Assembly: GCA_964653655.1 (NCBI GenBank)
Contig: CAZZHG010000016.1
Coordinates: 1 to 64,000 of the forward strand
Length of the DNA stretch: 64,000 bases
Source: CAZZHG01 sp964653655
Lineage (GTDB): Bacteria; Bdellovibrionota; FAC87; UBA2466
Direction: 5' to 3'
Position 1 is the stretch's first letter. Every line of letters starts with the position of its first letter. The notes under the pieces were generated by a model. It did not search any database, was not told the origin of the DNA, and saw only the letters and a list, made by a program, of their open reading frames with translations. Positions 15,929-23,505 of this stretch are shown here, in pieces. A program made the translations under genes and the position numbers.

Positions 15929-17164
15929 TTAACGCGTACTCTTCTTGCGCGTTCCCGCAATCGCGAACTTCGCAGTCAACCCCACCGCGAGAAGCAGAGC
16001 CGCAATCAGCCACGTGTGGCCGTCGGTCAGGATGTTGAGCCAGCCGCGGCCTTTGCCAACGACGGGTTTCAGCTGAGTGCGGAAGGAACCCTTCTCACCG
16101 GCCTCTTCACGGCTAGCGATATCGCGGCCGCCCGCGCCTTTGCGCTCGACCCCGCCGGGCGCCATGCGCTTGTTCAGCACTAGCGTAGCTCCGCCGGGAA
16201 GCTGAATTCGTTTCGACTTCGGCCGTTCGCCGGGCGTCCAATCGTCGTCATTGGAGTTTTCACCGCCGGTCAAATCTTCCCGGATTACGCCAAAGCCGCC
16301 GGCCGCGCCGGCGATCTTGGTTCCGCCGGCCACGAAGCCGGGAACGCCGGCTCCCGTAGGCATCCCTTGAGCTCCCTTGCCGTTCGCGCCCGGAGCTCCG
16401 AGTCCGCCGCCGAGGGCGGAAGGTCCTTTGAGGCCACCGGCCGACGCGATTTTAGGCGCGATCTCGGAGGCGAGAAGGGGCCGCATCTCCTTAAGCTGTT
16501 CCATGAGCTCAGGCCGCGCGGCGACGAGCTTCGCCACTTCGCTCGCCGAGCCTTTAGCGAGTACCTGGCGGGAAACGTCGGCCAGCCCGGTGATCTTGAG
16601 ATTGCCTCCGCCAGTACCGTTCGCGCCTTCCGTTCCGCCGGCCGCGCCGAGCGCGGAACCCGCCTGGCCTTGAGTGGCGCCGGCCTTCGGGCCGTCCGCA
16701 CCGTCCTTGTGGCCTTCGTCGTCGGTGTTCTTCATCGCTCCCTGTCCCGTTGTGCCGGCGACCTTGTAGCCGACCGCGAGTTGGGCTCCGTGGAAGGAGC
16801 AGGAAATCTTGTTTTTGACCAGGTCCTCGGTGGTGAAGCGCTTGATAGCGTCTGAAGCCTGGGGCGCCTGAGGCGGCAACTCTTCCGCGTTCGCGCCGTT
16901 GAACTTCATGTCGTGGGGCGCGTCCGAAAGGTTGCGGAACACGACCGCCTTGCCCTTCACGAACTCCATGAGGTTCACGGTATCCCCGTCGGAGGTGGAA
17001 CCCGAAACGCATCCGCTCTCGTTGGGGGTGATGGAGAGGCAGTAGTTGCCGTCCTTTCCCACCTGGTAGAGGACTACTTCGTTCACGCTGTCGCCCTCGC
17101 CGTAGCTTACGGTGGAAAGGGATCCTAGGATGAGCATCGCGATGAGACCGGGTTTCGCCTTCAT
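15929..17164 (-). CDS. Exported cupredoxin-like protein with Gly/Ala-rich linker and C-terminal anchor
   Basis: After a signal peptide (1-22), residues 60-135 follow a blue-copper pattern: VVFRNLSDAPHDMKF holds the first His (84), and ISCSFHGAQLAVGYKV holds Cys122 and His125, spaced as in plastocyanin (C-x2-H). The axial Met expected after the second His is absent; Gln128 occupies a nearby position. A long Gly/Ala/Pro-rich region (140-330) follows, then a hydrophobic segment (TWLIAALLLAVGLTAKFAIAG) and a basic tail, so the protein is probably tethered by its C-terminus. Its start lies one base from the stop of the di-haem peroxidase gene upstream, suggesting an electron-transfer pair. Confidence 0.65.
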   Translation of the reverse strand: MKAKPGLIAMLILGSLSTVSYGEGDSVNEVVLYQVGKDGNYCLSITPNESGCVSGSTSDGDTVNLMEFVKGKAVVFRNLSDAPHDMKFNGANAEELPPQAPQASDAIKRFTTEDLVKNKISCSFHGAQLAVGYKVAGTTGQGAMKNTDDEGHKDGADGPKAGATQGQAGSALGAAGGTEGANGTGGGNLKITGLADVSRQVLAKGSASEVAKLVAARPELMEQLKEMRPLLASEIAPKIASAGGLKGPSALGGGLGAPGANGKGAQGMPTGAGVPGFVAGGTKIAGAAGGFGVIREDLTGGENSNDDDWTPGERPKSKRIQLPGGATLVLNKRMAPGGVERKGAGGRDIASREEAGEKGSFRTQLKPVVGKGRGWLNILTDGHTWLIAALLLAVGLTAKFAIAGTRKKSTR

Positions 17165-17165
17165 G

Positions 17166-18236
17166 TTACTTCTCCGTACTTTTCGGGAGGGGAGGCGCCG
17201 TAACGGCCTCGTCCTCGCTGTTCAAGGTTTCCAAAAAGGCTATCAAGTCCTCTTTGTCGGCTTCCGTGAGCTCCACCGGCTTGAGGAAAAGTTTCGAGGT
17301 GGGCCGGCGCACGGCCCCGCCTTTCGCATAGTTGTCGATGACCGCTTGGAGATCGGGCAGCGACCCGTCGTGCATGTAAGGAGCGCGCTTACTGATGTTG
17401 CGCAGGGTCGGCACCTTGAAAGCGAACGCGAGAGCCGGATTCGCCTCGATCTTCGCGCGGCCTTCGTCTTCGCTCTTCAGGCCGATGTCGGCGAAGCTGC
17501 CGTTCGTGAAATTCCAGCCGTTGTGACAGGTCACGCAGGTTCCCTTGCCGTTGTAGACGACGAATCCGCGCTTCGCCTTCTCGCTGATGGCGCCCTCGTC
17601 GCCGGCGACCCAGCGATCGAAAGGAGCGATGTCCGAGGTTACGGTGCGCTCGAAGGTCGCGATCGCTTTGGCGATCGTTTCCGGCGTAATGCCTTTTCCG
17701 GGGAAAGCCTTGTCGAAGCGGGAGCGGTACTCGGGGGCGGCTTCGAGAAGCTGTACGAGCTTCGGAAGAGTCTGATTCATCTCCGCGGGAGACTGAATGG
17801 GGCCGAGCGCCTGCGCCTCTAAGGAGTCCGCGCGCCCGTCCCAGAAGAAGGTCGTTCCCCAGGCGGCGTTCAAAATCGTGGGAGACTTGCGGCCCAATAT
17901 CTTTCCATCGTGGCCGACCGCGCGTCCCCGGCCGTCGGTCCAGTTTTGGGTGGGGCTGTGGCAGCTCGCGCAGGCCATCGTTCCGTTGCCGGAAAGTCTC
18001 GTATCGAAGAAGAGGCGCTTTCCGAGCTGGTACTTCTCTTCACTAAAAGGATTGGAAGGCGGAAACGGAATCCGCTGCGGCCTGAGATAGGAAGCCTTTA
18101 AGGTGGTGGCCCGCATGGGCTCGAGCGAGGCGAGGGCACGGGAAGGAGTCGCGCGGGTGCTGGTTTCAAAGCACACGACGCCCGCCGCGATGGCGGCGAC
18201 ACCTATAAGGAAAGAGATTTTCCCCCGTCTGGACAC
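17166..18236 (-). CDS. Di-haem cytochrome c peroxidase / MauG-family protein
   Basis: The protein has an N-terminal membrane or signal helix (8-23) and two haem c motifs, CASCH (89-93) and CVTCH (234-238), spaced as in bacterial di-haem peroxidases. Supporting motifs are GKRLFFDTRLSGNGT, SPTILNAAWGTTFFWDGRA, VPTLRNISKRAPYMHDGS and the C-terminal DLIAFLETLN. Members reduce H2O2 with electrons from small carriers or, as MauG, oxidise protein residues. Peroxidase and MauG types cannot be told apart here. It is first in a two-gene operon with the cupredoxin-like protein one base downstream, which could be its electron donor. Confidence 0.88.
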   Translation of the reverse strand: MSRRGKISFLIGVAAIAAGVVCFETSTRATPSRALASLEPMRATTLKASYLRPQRIPFPPSNPFSEEKYQLGKRLFFDTRLSGNGTMACASCHSPTQNWTDGRGRAVGHDGKILGRKSPTILNAAWGTTFFWDGRADSLEAQALGPIQSPAEMNQTLPKLVQLLEAAPEYRSRFDKAFPGKGITPETIAKAIATFERTVTSDIAPFDRWVAGDEGAISEKAKRGFVVYNGKGTCVTCHNGWNFTNGSFADIGLKSEDEGRAKIEANPALAFAFKVPTLRNISKRAPYMHDGSLPDLQAVIDNYAKGGAVRRPTSKLFLKPVELTEADKEDLIAFLETLNSEDEAVTAPPLPKSTEK

Positions 18237-18641
18237 TTTTCGAATCCCCCTCAGAAGTCGAATCGTCTGGTTGCGTGGTCAGGACCCTACCTAAGGAGAT
18301 AGTGCAAGGCGGGTACCACGGACGCCCGCCGCGTTCCGTGCGCAAAAGGGGGGAAGACAAACTGTGGGGCCCCAAAAAACGTACAGCGTTTTACCAGGGG
18401 CCCCCGCGCCGAGAGCACTCAACGTATTCTCGCCAGGCACTCAATTTCCGGAATCGAACTTTTCCTGACACCCGATCCGAAATCGTACGCCCTGTATACA
18501 ATTTGGGGAGTCTACATCGAGCTAAGTCCCAGTAGTTCCTCCCGTATTCAGCGAGAATTGGGGGCGTATGCAGGTGGCCCCCTGTTTGCAATTCAAGCCC
18601 AGTAAGAGAATTCGTAAGACGGATTCTGGGGGGATTAGAAA
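18237..18641. promoter_or_regulatory. Divergent regulatory region with hairpin and TGTATACA palindrome
   Basis: This 405-bp gap lies between the leftward peroxidase gene and a rightward exported-protein gene. CTGTATACAA at 18492-18501 carries the octamer shared with 5275, 5319 and 7994, about 142 bases upstream of 18642. At 18366-18404 there is a strong stem-loop: GGGGCCCC arms flank AAAACG-TACAG-CGTTTT. No run of T follows it and it does not lie behind a known gene. I find no supportable small gene here. Confidence 0.4.
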
Positions 18642-19703
18642 ATGCGTATTCCTATCTTGGTACTTTTCGTCATTAGTAACGCTCTCGCCTTCAACGCCTT
18701 CGCTAAGAGCAACCACAAGAACACTTTGGGTAAGGGCGCGTATCAATCGCCCGAAGACGGATTGAAAGGCCCCATCGACATGACCGGCAAAGTAGGTAAA
18801 GCCGGCGACGAACGCGGCGATGATGCGATTTCGGTAACGACCACGGACCCGGCGGCCAAAGGTAAGGACGATCTTGCCAACGGCAGCGCTCAGACGGGAC
18901 AAGGCGTGGTTTCCTTCAACGACGGAAACCGCCCGATGTTCCTCGACGCCAAATCGCCGGTGGGCCCGGAACAGACTCTGACGACGGCTCAGGGAGCTCC
19001 GGTTTGCGCGGCCGACATCGTCAACGGCACGGTGCCGGTGGGCACGCAGCTCATCATGACGTCGAGCGTGACGGGCCAAGCGGTGCCGTGCACGGTGGTT
19101 TCGTCGGGTGACACGGGAACTCTCGTCTCGCAGTCGGTGAACCCGAAATTCCCGGACATCACGATGGACGCCTCCAGAGGCGGCGCGGGAACGCAGAATA
19201 TCTTCGGCTGCCAGCCCTTAACCAACACGGCCCTCGAAGTGGTGGGCATCACCAATGTCGCGGACATCGTGTACTACAACATCAAGGCGGAAGACCGGCC
19301 GCTGCTCGAACAGGGCGGCGTGAAGTTCGGCCCCGGCACTTACCTTCTCGCGGCGACCGGCGCTTCGGCGACTCAGACGGCTACGGCGGTGAACGACTTC
19401 GATGCCCGGCGCAACGATATAGCCCAGGCGAATCTCAGAGGGGATGCGGTCGGCAAGGCCTTCAAAGCCCGCTCGCGCGGCATCGCTTCTCAAGAGAGCA
19501 AGATGCGCCTCGACTACGGCCCGAGTTCCACGGGTAAGGTCGCGGCTCTCGCGGCCGAACCGAAAGGCAATCCGACTCGTGATTGCAAAGCCAATATCGT
19601 CGGCGGTGGCGGTGGCGGCGGCGGCGGCGGCGCCAATCAGAGCCAGGCGCAAGGCACTGTCCAGCTTGGAACTCAGGCACCGGCCGGGAACGGCGGCGCC
19701 TAA
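18642..19703 (+). CDS. Exported protein of unknown function with poly-Gly tract
   Basis: GGGG precedes the ATG by nine bases, and the first 21 residues form a signal peptide ending in AFA. The mature protein is rich in Gly, Thr, Asp and Ala; residues 105-230 look beta-rich with four Cys, and a run of ten Gly occurs near residue 321. No family is recognised. A terminator follows at 19731. A TGTATACA site lies upstream, so it may share regulation with the redox genes. Surface or matrix protein is a guess only. Confidence 0.65.
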   Translation: MRIPILVLFVISNALAFNAFAKSNHKNTLGKGAYQSPEDGLKGPIDMTGKVGKAGDERGDDAISVTTTDPAAKGKDDLANGSAQTGQGVVSFNDGNRPMFLDAKSPVGPEQTLTTAQGAPVCAADIVNGTVPVGTQLIMTSSVTGQAVPCTVVSSGDTGTLVSQSVNPKFPDITMDASRGGAGTQNIFGCQPLTNTALEVVGITNVADIVYYNIKAEDRPLLEQGGVKFGPGTYLLAATGASATQTATAVNDFDARRNDIAQANLRGDAVGKAFKARSRGIASQESKMRLDYGPSSTGKVAALAAEPKGNPTRDCKANIVGGGGGGGGGGANQSQAQGTVQLGTQAPAGNGGA

Positions 19704-19730
19704 TCCAAACGAATTCAACCAAACCAAGGG

Positions 19731-19770
19731 ACGGGGGGAGAGCGAGAGCTTTCTCCCCGTTTCCTTTTTT
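19731..19770 (+). terminator. Rho-independent terminator
   Basis: ACGGGGGGAGAGC pairs with GCTTTCTCCCCGT around a GAGA loop and is followed by TTCCTTTTTT. It ends the rightward gene at 19703; its T-run reaches the stop codon of the convergent barrel gene. Confidence 0.85.
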
Positions 19771-21250
19771 ATAGGCTGATGGCGAAACGAAGGGCCGTGA
19801 AATCGCGGTTTATCTTCGCCGCGGAATCCTTCATGTCGTGGCGGTACTGGAGCGAGAGATCGAACATCGCCGTCTGATAGCCCAGGCGGCCTCCCACCAT
19901 CGTCTGATCGCCGCCGTCGCTCACGCGGTCGTCGGTCTGGAGCACGCCCGCTTCGACGGCGGCGTAAAACGAGCCGAACTTCTGGCGGAACTCGCCGTAG
20001 AGCCCTCCGCGCTGGAACGACGAGAGCGCCGAGCCCAGGGGAAGGTCCACCGTGAAATAGACGTAGCCGACGCGGATTTGCGTCGTCGAATTGGGCCGGA
20101 TGCGGGCGCCCGCTCCGAGAACGGTCATGCGCGACGAGGGGCGCCCGGCGTTCGCGTAGTTGCCCGTCTGAAACGAGAAGATGAAGCTCACCATCTGGAA
20201 GAAATCCGTCTGGAAACGAACTCCCAGAGTCTTGTCCGCGTTGTTGTCGGGAGCGGGCAGGGCGCCGAAGTTCGGGTACGGGCTTCCGACGGTAACCGGA
20301 TCGTTGCCGCCTTCCTGGAATCCGTTCACGAGATAGAGATGAGTCAGCACCGTGAGGTTGCTCAAGTCGAGAAGCTTGTATCGGATTCCCACGCCAAGAT
20401 CCGCCCAGATGTCCGGCAAAAAGGCGGGAGCGCCGGGCTGCGCGGTTTTCGAGTTGTTGATGTAACCGCCGAAGCGGTTATGGGGGTTCATGTCGTCGAA
20501 GGGCACCATGATGCGGCCGACATAGAACCCGAATCGATCGGTGATGTCGTAGTCGAGCTGGAAAAACCTCGGCGTCGGGCTCAGCTCGAAGCTGAACTGG
20601 ATGCCGGGCTTCGGAATGAAATCGACGAGAAAAAACGTGTGGTAGTTGTCGAAGGTAAGCGGGCTGATGCCGGGCCGGTTCGTCAGCAGCACGTCGAAGT
20701 ACGCTTTGAATTGCGGGCCGTTCGCTCCCTCCGAGGGCGCGCCCCCGCCCCCCGCGCTGGTCGGCGCGGGCGAGGTGTTCAGGGCATTGAGATCGACGGC
20801 GCCGTCTCCGCTTGCGCTGCTCACGCTCATGTCCGAGCCCTTGGCGGAGCGGTCGCGGGTCCCTAGATAGCTCCAGTTCTCGCCGAAATCGCTCGTGAAG
20901 AAGATTTGCGAGCGGCCGCTTTCGGTGGCGACCATCAGAAAAAGATTCCCGCGCTTTTTCTTCGACGGGAGGATTCTGATGAATTCGAGATTTCCGGGCT
21001 CGGTGCCGCGCACGCGTTTATAGGTGCGCTTGGTGAACTTCACGCTCCATTGCTGTCCGCTTTTCAGGCCAGAGTTGAACTGAAGGCTTTCGTTGGAGAG
21101 GGACCATCCCTGGTTCGAGTCGAAGGGATCGATCGCCCATTGCACTACTTTGGTGACGCCCTTGGGCTGATGGTCCATCGGGGGCGCGTCGTCGGCGCGC
21201 GCCAACACCACGAGGCCGAAAACCAGAGCGGCGGCGGCAAACAATTTCAA
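19769..21250 (-). CDS. Putative outer-membrane beta-barrel protein, 493 aa (paralogue of 1087-2568)
   Basis: The start is TTG at 21250 with GGGGAG about nine bases upstream. A signal peptide (1-19, ending ARA) is followed by a domain with GQQWSVKFTK and FFTSDFGENWSYLG, which match the copy at 1087 (EWVIRF, FRTSDFGQTWEYS). A Gly/Ser linker and a 300-residue barrel-like region follow. The barrel shares FDNYHT, FSFELSPTPR, PFDDMNPHNRFGGY and FLPDIWADLGVG with the paralogue and ends ALRFAISL. The two proteins have identical length. An electron-transfer or substrate-uptake role could explain two copies lying near cytochrome genes, but no substrate is indicated. Confidence 0.75.
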   Translation of the reverse strand: MKLFAAAALVFGLVVLARADDAPPMDHQPKGVTKVVQWAIDPFDSNQGWSLSNESLQFNSGLKSGQQWSVKFTKRTYKRVRGTEPGNLEFIRILPSKKKRGNLFLMVATESGRSQIFFTSDFGENWSYLGTRDRSAKGSDMSVSSASGDGAVDLNALNTSPAPTSAGGGGAPSEGANGPQFKAYFDVLLTNRPGISPLTFDNYHTFFLVDFIPKPGIQFSFELSPTPRFFQLDYDITDRFGFYVGRIMVPFDDMNPHNRFGGYINNSKTAQPGAPAFLPDIWADLGVGIRYKLLDLSNLTVLTHLYLVNGFQEGGNDPVTVGSPYPNFGALPAPDNNADKTLGVRFQTDFFQMVSFIFSFQTGNYANAGRPSSRMTVLGAGARIRPNSTTQIRVGYVYFTVDLPLGSALSSFQRGGLYGEFRQKFGSFYAAVEAGVLQTDDRVSDGGDQTMVGGRLGYQTAMFDLSLQYRHDMKDSAAKINRDFTALRFAISL

Positions 21251-21371
21251 AGGCGGTGTCTCCCCAGGAATTTCCTATTTTTAACATAGTCTTGGCGCGA
21301 CGGCACCGGGAAAGGAAGAGGCGCAACGCGCCTGGTCAGGGGGGAACTCGTCGATAAACCGAAAAAGGTAG

Positions 21372-21713
21372 GTGAGGCGAATCGGATTTCTTTTTCTGCT
21401 CACGGGACTTTTCGGCGGACGCGCCGAGGCGAGCTACCGCGTCTATCAGCTTCTCGTCACGGAATACAATCCGGCGGGACGCGAGCTGTTCACCCGGCTC
21501 GAGCTTTCCACTCTCGATCACACGCAATGGGAATTCGTCCATGCGAGCTACCGCTCGGCGCGCGTGCGTCTCGTCGACACTTGGTACTGTCCGGGCGACA
21601 CCAGCCGGCGGAGCTACTGCCCGAAACCGAAGGGCGTGAAAACACGGGGACCGGCTTCCACCCTCGACACGCGAGTGGGCCTACCGATCGGCCGCCAGCC
21701 GGTTATTCCTTAG
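21372..21713 (+). CDS. Small exported protein, conserved-looking, unknown function
   Basis: GTG at 21372 follows AAAGGTAGG. A signal peptide (MRRIGFLFLLTGLFGGRAEA) precedes a 93-residue mature chain beginning SYRVYQLLVTEYNPAGREL and containing YCPGD and SYCPKPKG, a likely disulfide pair. It is divergent from the barrel gene at 21250 and ends eight bases before the palindromic element at 21721. Family not recognised; the regular codon use and clear signal support a real gene. Confidence 0.6.
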   Translation: MRRIGFLFLLTGLFGGRAEASYRVYQLLVTEYNPAGRELFTRLELSTLDHTQWEFVHASYRSARVRLVDTWYCPGDTSRRSYCPKPKGVKTRGPASTLDTRVGLPIGRQPVIP

Positions 21714-21720
21714 CCGTGCC

Positions 21721-21843
21721 TGTCATCGTGAGGCCGAGCGAAGCGAGAACGTAGCGACCTTTGGCCGTGGCAAAGCGGATTCCGCCTGAGTCTAGCGTTC
21801 GACGGCCAAAGATCGTTCCGTCGCTTCGCTCCTCACGATGACA
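21721..21843. repeat. Palindromic intergenic element, family 1, copy 1
   Basis: A 123-bp imperfect palindrome bounded by TGTCATCGTGAGG and CCTCACGATGACA, with inner arms AGCGAGAACGTAGCGACC and CTTTGGCC. It lies between convergent stop codons (21713 and 21884). A solitary extra end, GTTCACGATGACAA, follows near 21862-21875. Related copies are at 25191 and 41350. Confidence 0.85.
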
Positions 21844-21883
21844 GGAAAGCCTGCGACCGCGTTCACGATGACAAGGGAACGAT

Positions 21884-22282
21884 TTACGACTTCTTTTTTC
21901 CGGTGATGGAATTGAGCTCGTCGAGCATGGCGTGCAGCTTATGGTGCAACACGCTCAGACGATCCAGATTTTCCTGGATCTGTTTCACGGCGGCGCCGTC
22001 CGCGGCGGGAGCCGCGGTGTTCTTCGGCACGTGCACCGAGTGAATGTCCTGAGGAATGAGGACAGGCGCCTCTTCACGGACTTTCGTATTTTCTTTGAGA
22101 AGCTTCGCGACGTCGACGTACACGAAAGCAAAACCTTGAGAGCGATCCCGCAGCGCCATTACCAAAACCTCCGACGGGAGGCAGTCCTTTAACTTCGCCG
22201 TACGTACTAGAACCGCACGTCCGCGAATCTCGAGGATTGCCTCGGCAACAACCACATTCCGATCCGATGAGATCGGGTCCAC
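21884..22282 (-). CDS. Small cytosolic protein of unknown function
   Basis: The 132-residue product starts at GTG 22282. It has no signal peptide. The first 65 residues look like a small beta-rich domain (AILEIRGRAVLVRTAKLKDC, then FAFVYVDVAKLL); the last 45 are a helical, coiled-coil-like segment (KQIQENLDRLSVLHHKLHAM) with a Lys-rich end. It could be a PilZ-like or regulatory protein, but no motif proves this. Confidence 0.55.
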   Translation of the reverse strand: MDPISSDRNVVVAEAILEIRGRAVLVRTAKLKDCLPSEVLVMALRDRSQGFAFVYVDVAKLLKENTKVREEAPVLIPQDIHSVHVPKNTAAPAADGAAVKQIQENLDRLSVLHHKLHAMLDELNSITGKKKS

Positions 22283-22492
22283 TTCAACACAACTTCCGCT
22301 ACCCCCGGTCGCGCTCCTTCACGGAGTCTGGCGCCGGTCCAGCAGCCTTCGCAGGTAGGATGAGCAACAAATATGCCATATTCTTAGAGAATTCACCCCC
22401 CTCGGGAAACCCTCGAAATTCCGCCACCTAGCTCCTCCACCCCCTAGCCGCCTGAAATCGGTGACAAATCTGGGTAGGCGAATCTCGCCGGG

Positions 22493-22549
22493 AGCGCCGA
22501 AAAACGGCGCTAAAGATTTGCTCCTGCTTTGCCGATTCCCAATCGGGAG
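22493..22549 (+). promoter_or_regulatory. Leader hairpins overlapping the ribosome-binding site of the 22555 gene
   Basis: AGCGCCG-AAAAA-CGGCGCT (22493-22511) forms a perfect seven-pair stem. A second stem, CCGATT-CCC-AATCGG (22532-22546), overlaps the GGGAG ribosome-binding site at 22545-22549. Folding of the second stem could mask the site, so translation may be structurally controlled. Confidence 0.35.
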
Positions 22550-22554
22550 TGTGT

Positions 22555-23313
22555 GTGAAGCCCCTTAGCGTTCTTCTTTATCTAGCCGTAATCGTCGCCG
22601 GCGCCGCCGGCGGCGGATACGTCTACCTTAAGTGGCGCACACCGCGTAACACGCTGAAGGTGACGGTCACCGGAGAGGTCCGCTACCGCTCCGCCAGCAC
22701 TGCGAAATGGGTCGCGTCCCCCGAAAGAGTGCTTGCCGGCGAAAAGGATCACTTCGAAGTCGCCTCCGGCGCCGCGATCCAGGCCGGAGATGAATTCTAC
22801 GGAGAGGGCGCCTACACCGTCGCCCGCGGCGACGACGGCGAAATGGGGCTTTTCTCGTCGACAACCAGGAGCAAGGATTGGCAGCCGAGGGCTCCCGCCC
22901 AGGGCTCGGTGGATCTCGTCAACGGAGAGGCGGAGCTCGCGGCCCTTCGCCGCGAGGTCGTGCCGCACCTGAAGGCCCCGGAGCTTCTCGCGGTCAAGGA
23001 TTGGGTTTCGTTGAAAGGCGTCGAAATGGAGTTTCAGGATTTCGATCTGATTCTACTCGAGCCGCCCTCGGGCCGCCGGCTCGCTCCAGGAGCGGACATT
23101 TGGCTGCACTGGACGCCGATTCCCTTCGACGATGTGAAATATTCCGTCGAGATCTCGAGCTCCATGCGCTTCGAAGGCATCACGCCTCGCCCGTCGCTGA
23201 CCAACCGCCTCACCGTGAAGCTGCGCGATCGCGGTTACTACTTCTGGCGCGTGCGCGCCACCCGCCGGGGCAAAATCACCTACTCCAAAGCCTTCAGCTT
23301 CGAAGTTAAGTAG
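22555..23313 (+). CDS. Membrane-anchored protein with FecR-like and FN3-like regions
   Basis: I prefer GTG 22555, five bases after GGGAG, over GTG 22549. An N-terminal membrane helix (PLSVLLYLAVIVAGAAGGGYVYLKW) is followed by a domain (about 34-110) with the FecR-like pattern of G.V..RS..T..W and A.L.AGD-type segments. A C-terminal domain reads like a fibronectin-type repeat: IWLHWTPIPFDDVKYSVEIS and GYYFWRVRAT. This layout occurs in periplasmic or envelope proteins that bind peptidoglycan or partner proteins. Function unknown. Confidence 0.6.
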   Translation: MKPLSVLLYLAVIVAGAAGGGYVYLKWRTPRNTLKVTVTGEVRYRSASTAKWVASPERVLAGEKDHFEVASGAAIQAGDEFYGEGAYTVARGDDGEMGLFSSTTRSKDWQPRAPAQGSVDLVNGEAELAALRREVVPHLKAPELLAVKDWVSLKGVEMEFQDFDLILLEPPSGRRLAPGADIWLHWTPIPFDDVKYSVEISSSMRFEGITPRPSLTNRLTVKLRDRGYYFWRVRATRRGKITYSKAFSFEVK

Positions 23314-23505
23314 ACCTAGGCCCCTGTCCAGCCCGTGCCCAGGCCTGGCTGAGCTCGGCCGCCACTGGTCTACCACTTGCAGTTAATACAAGCAGAATAC
23401 CCCCTTTCCGGAGCTTGGATTAACGTGTGGACTTTAAAACCGCCTAGCCACAAGAGTTTTTCGAACCCCCGGCGATCGCTTGGAAAAGCCGGAATTGTCG
23501 AATTT

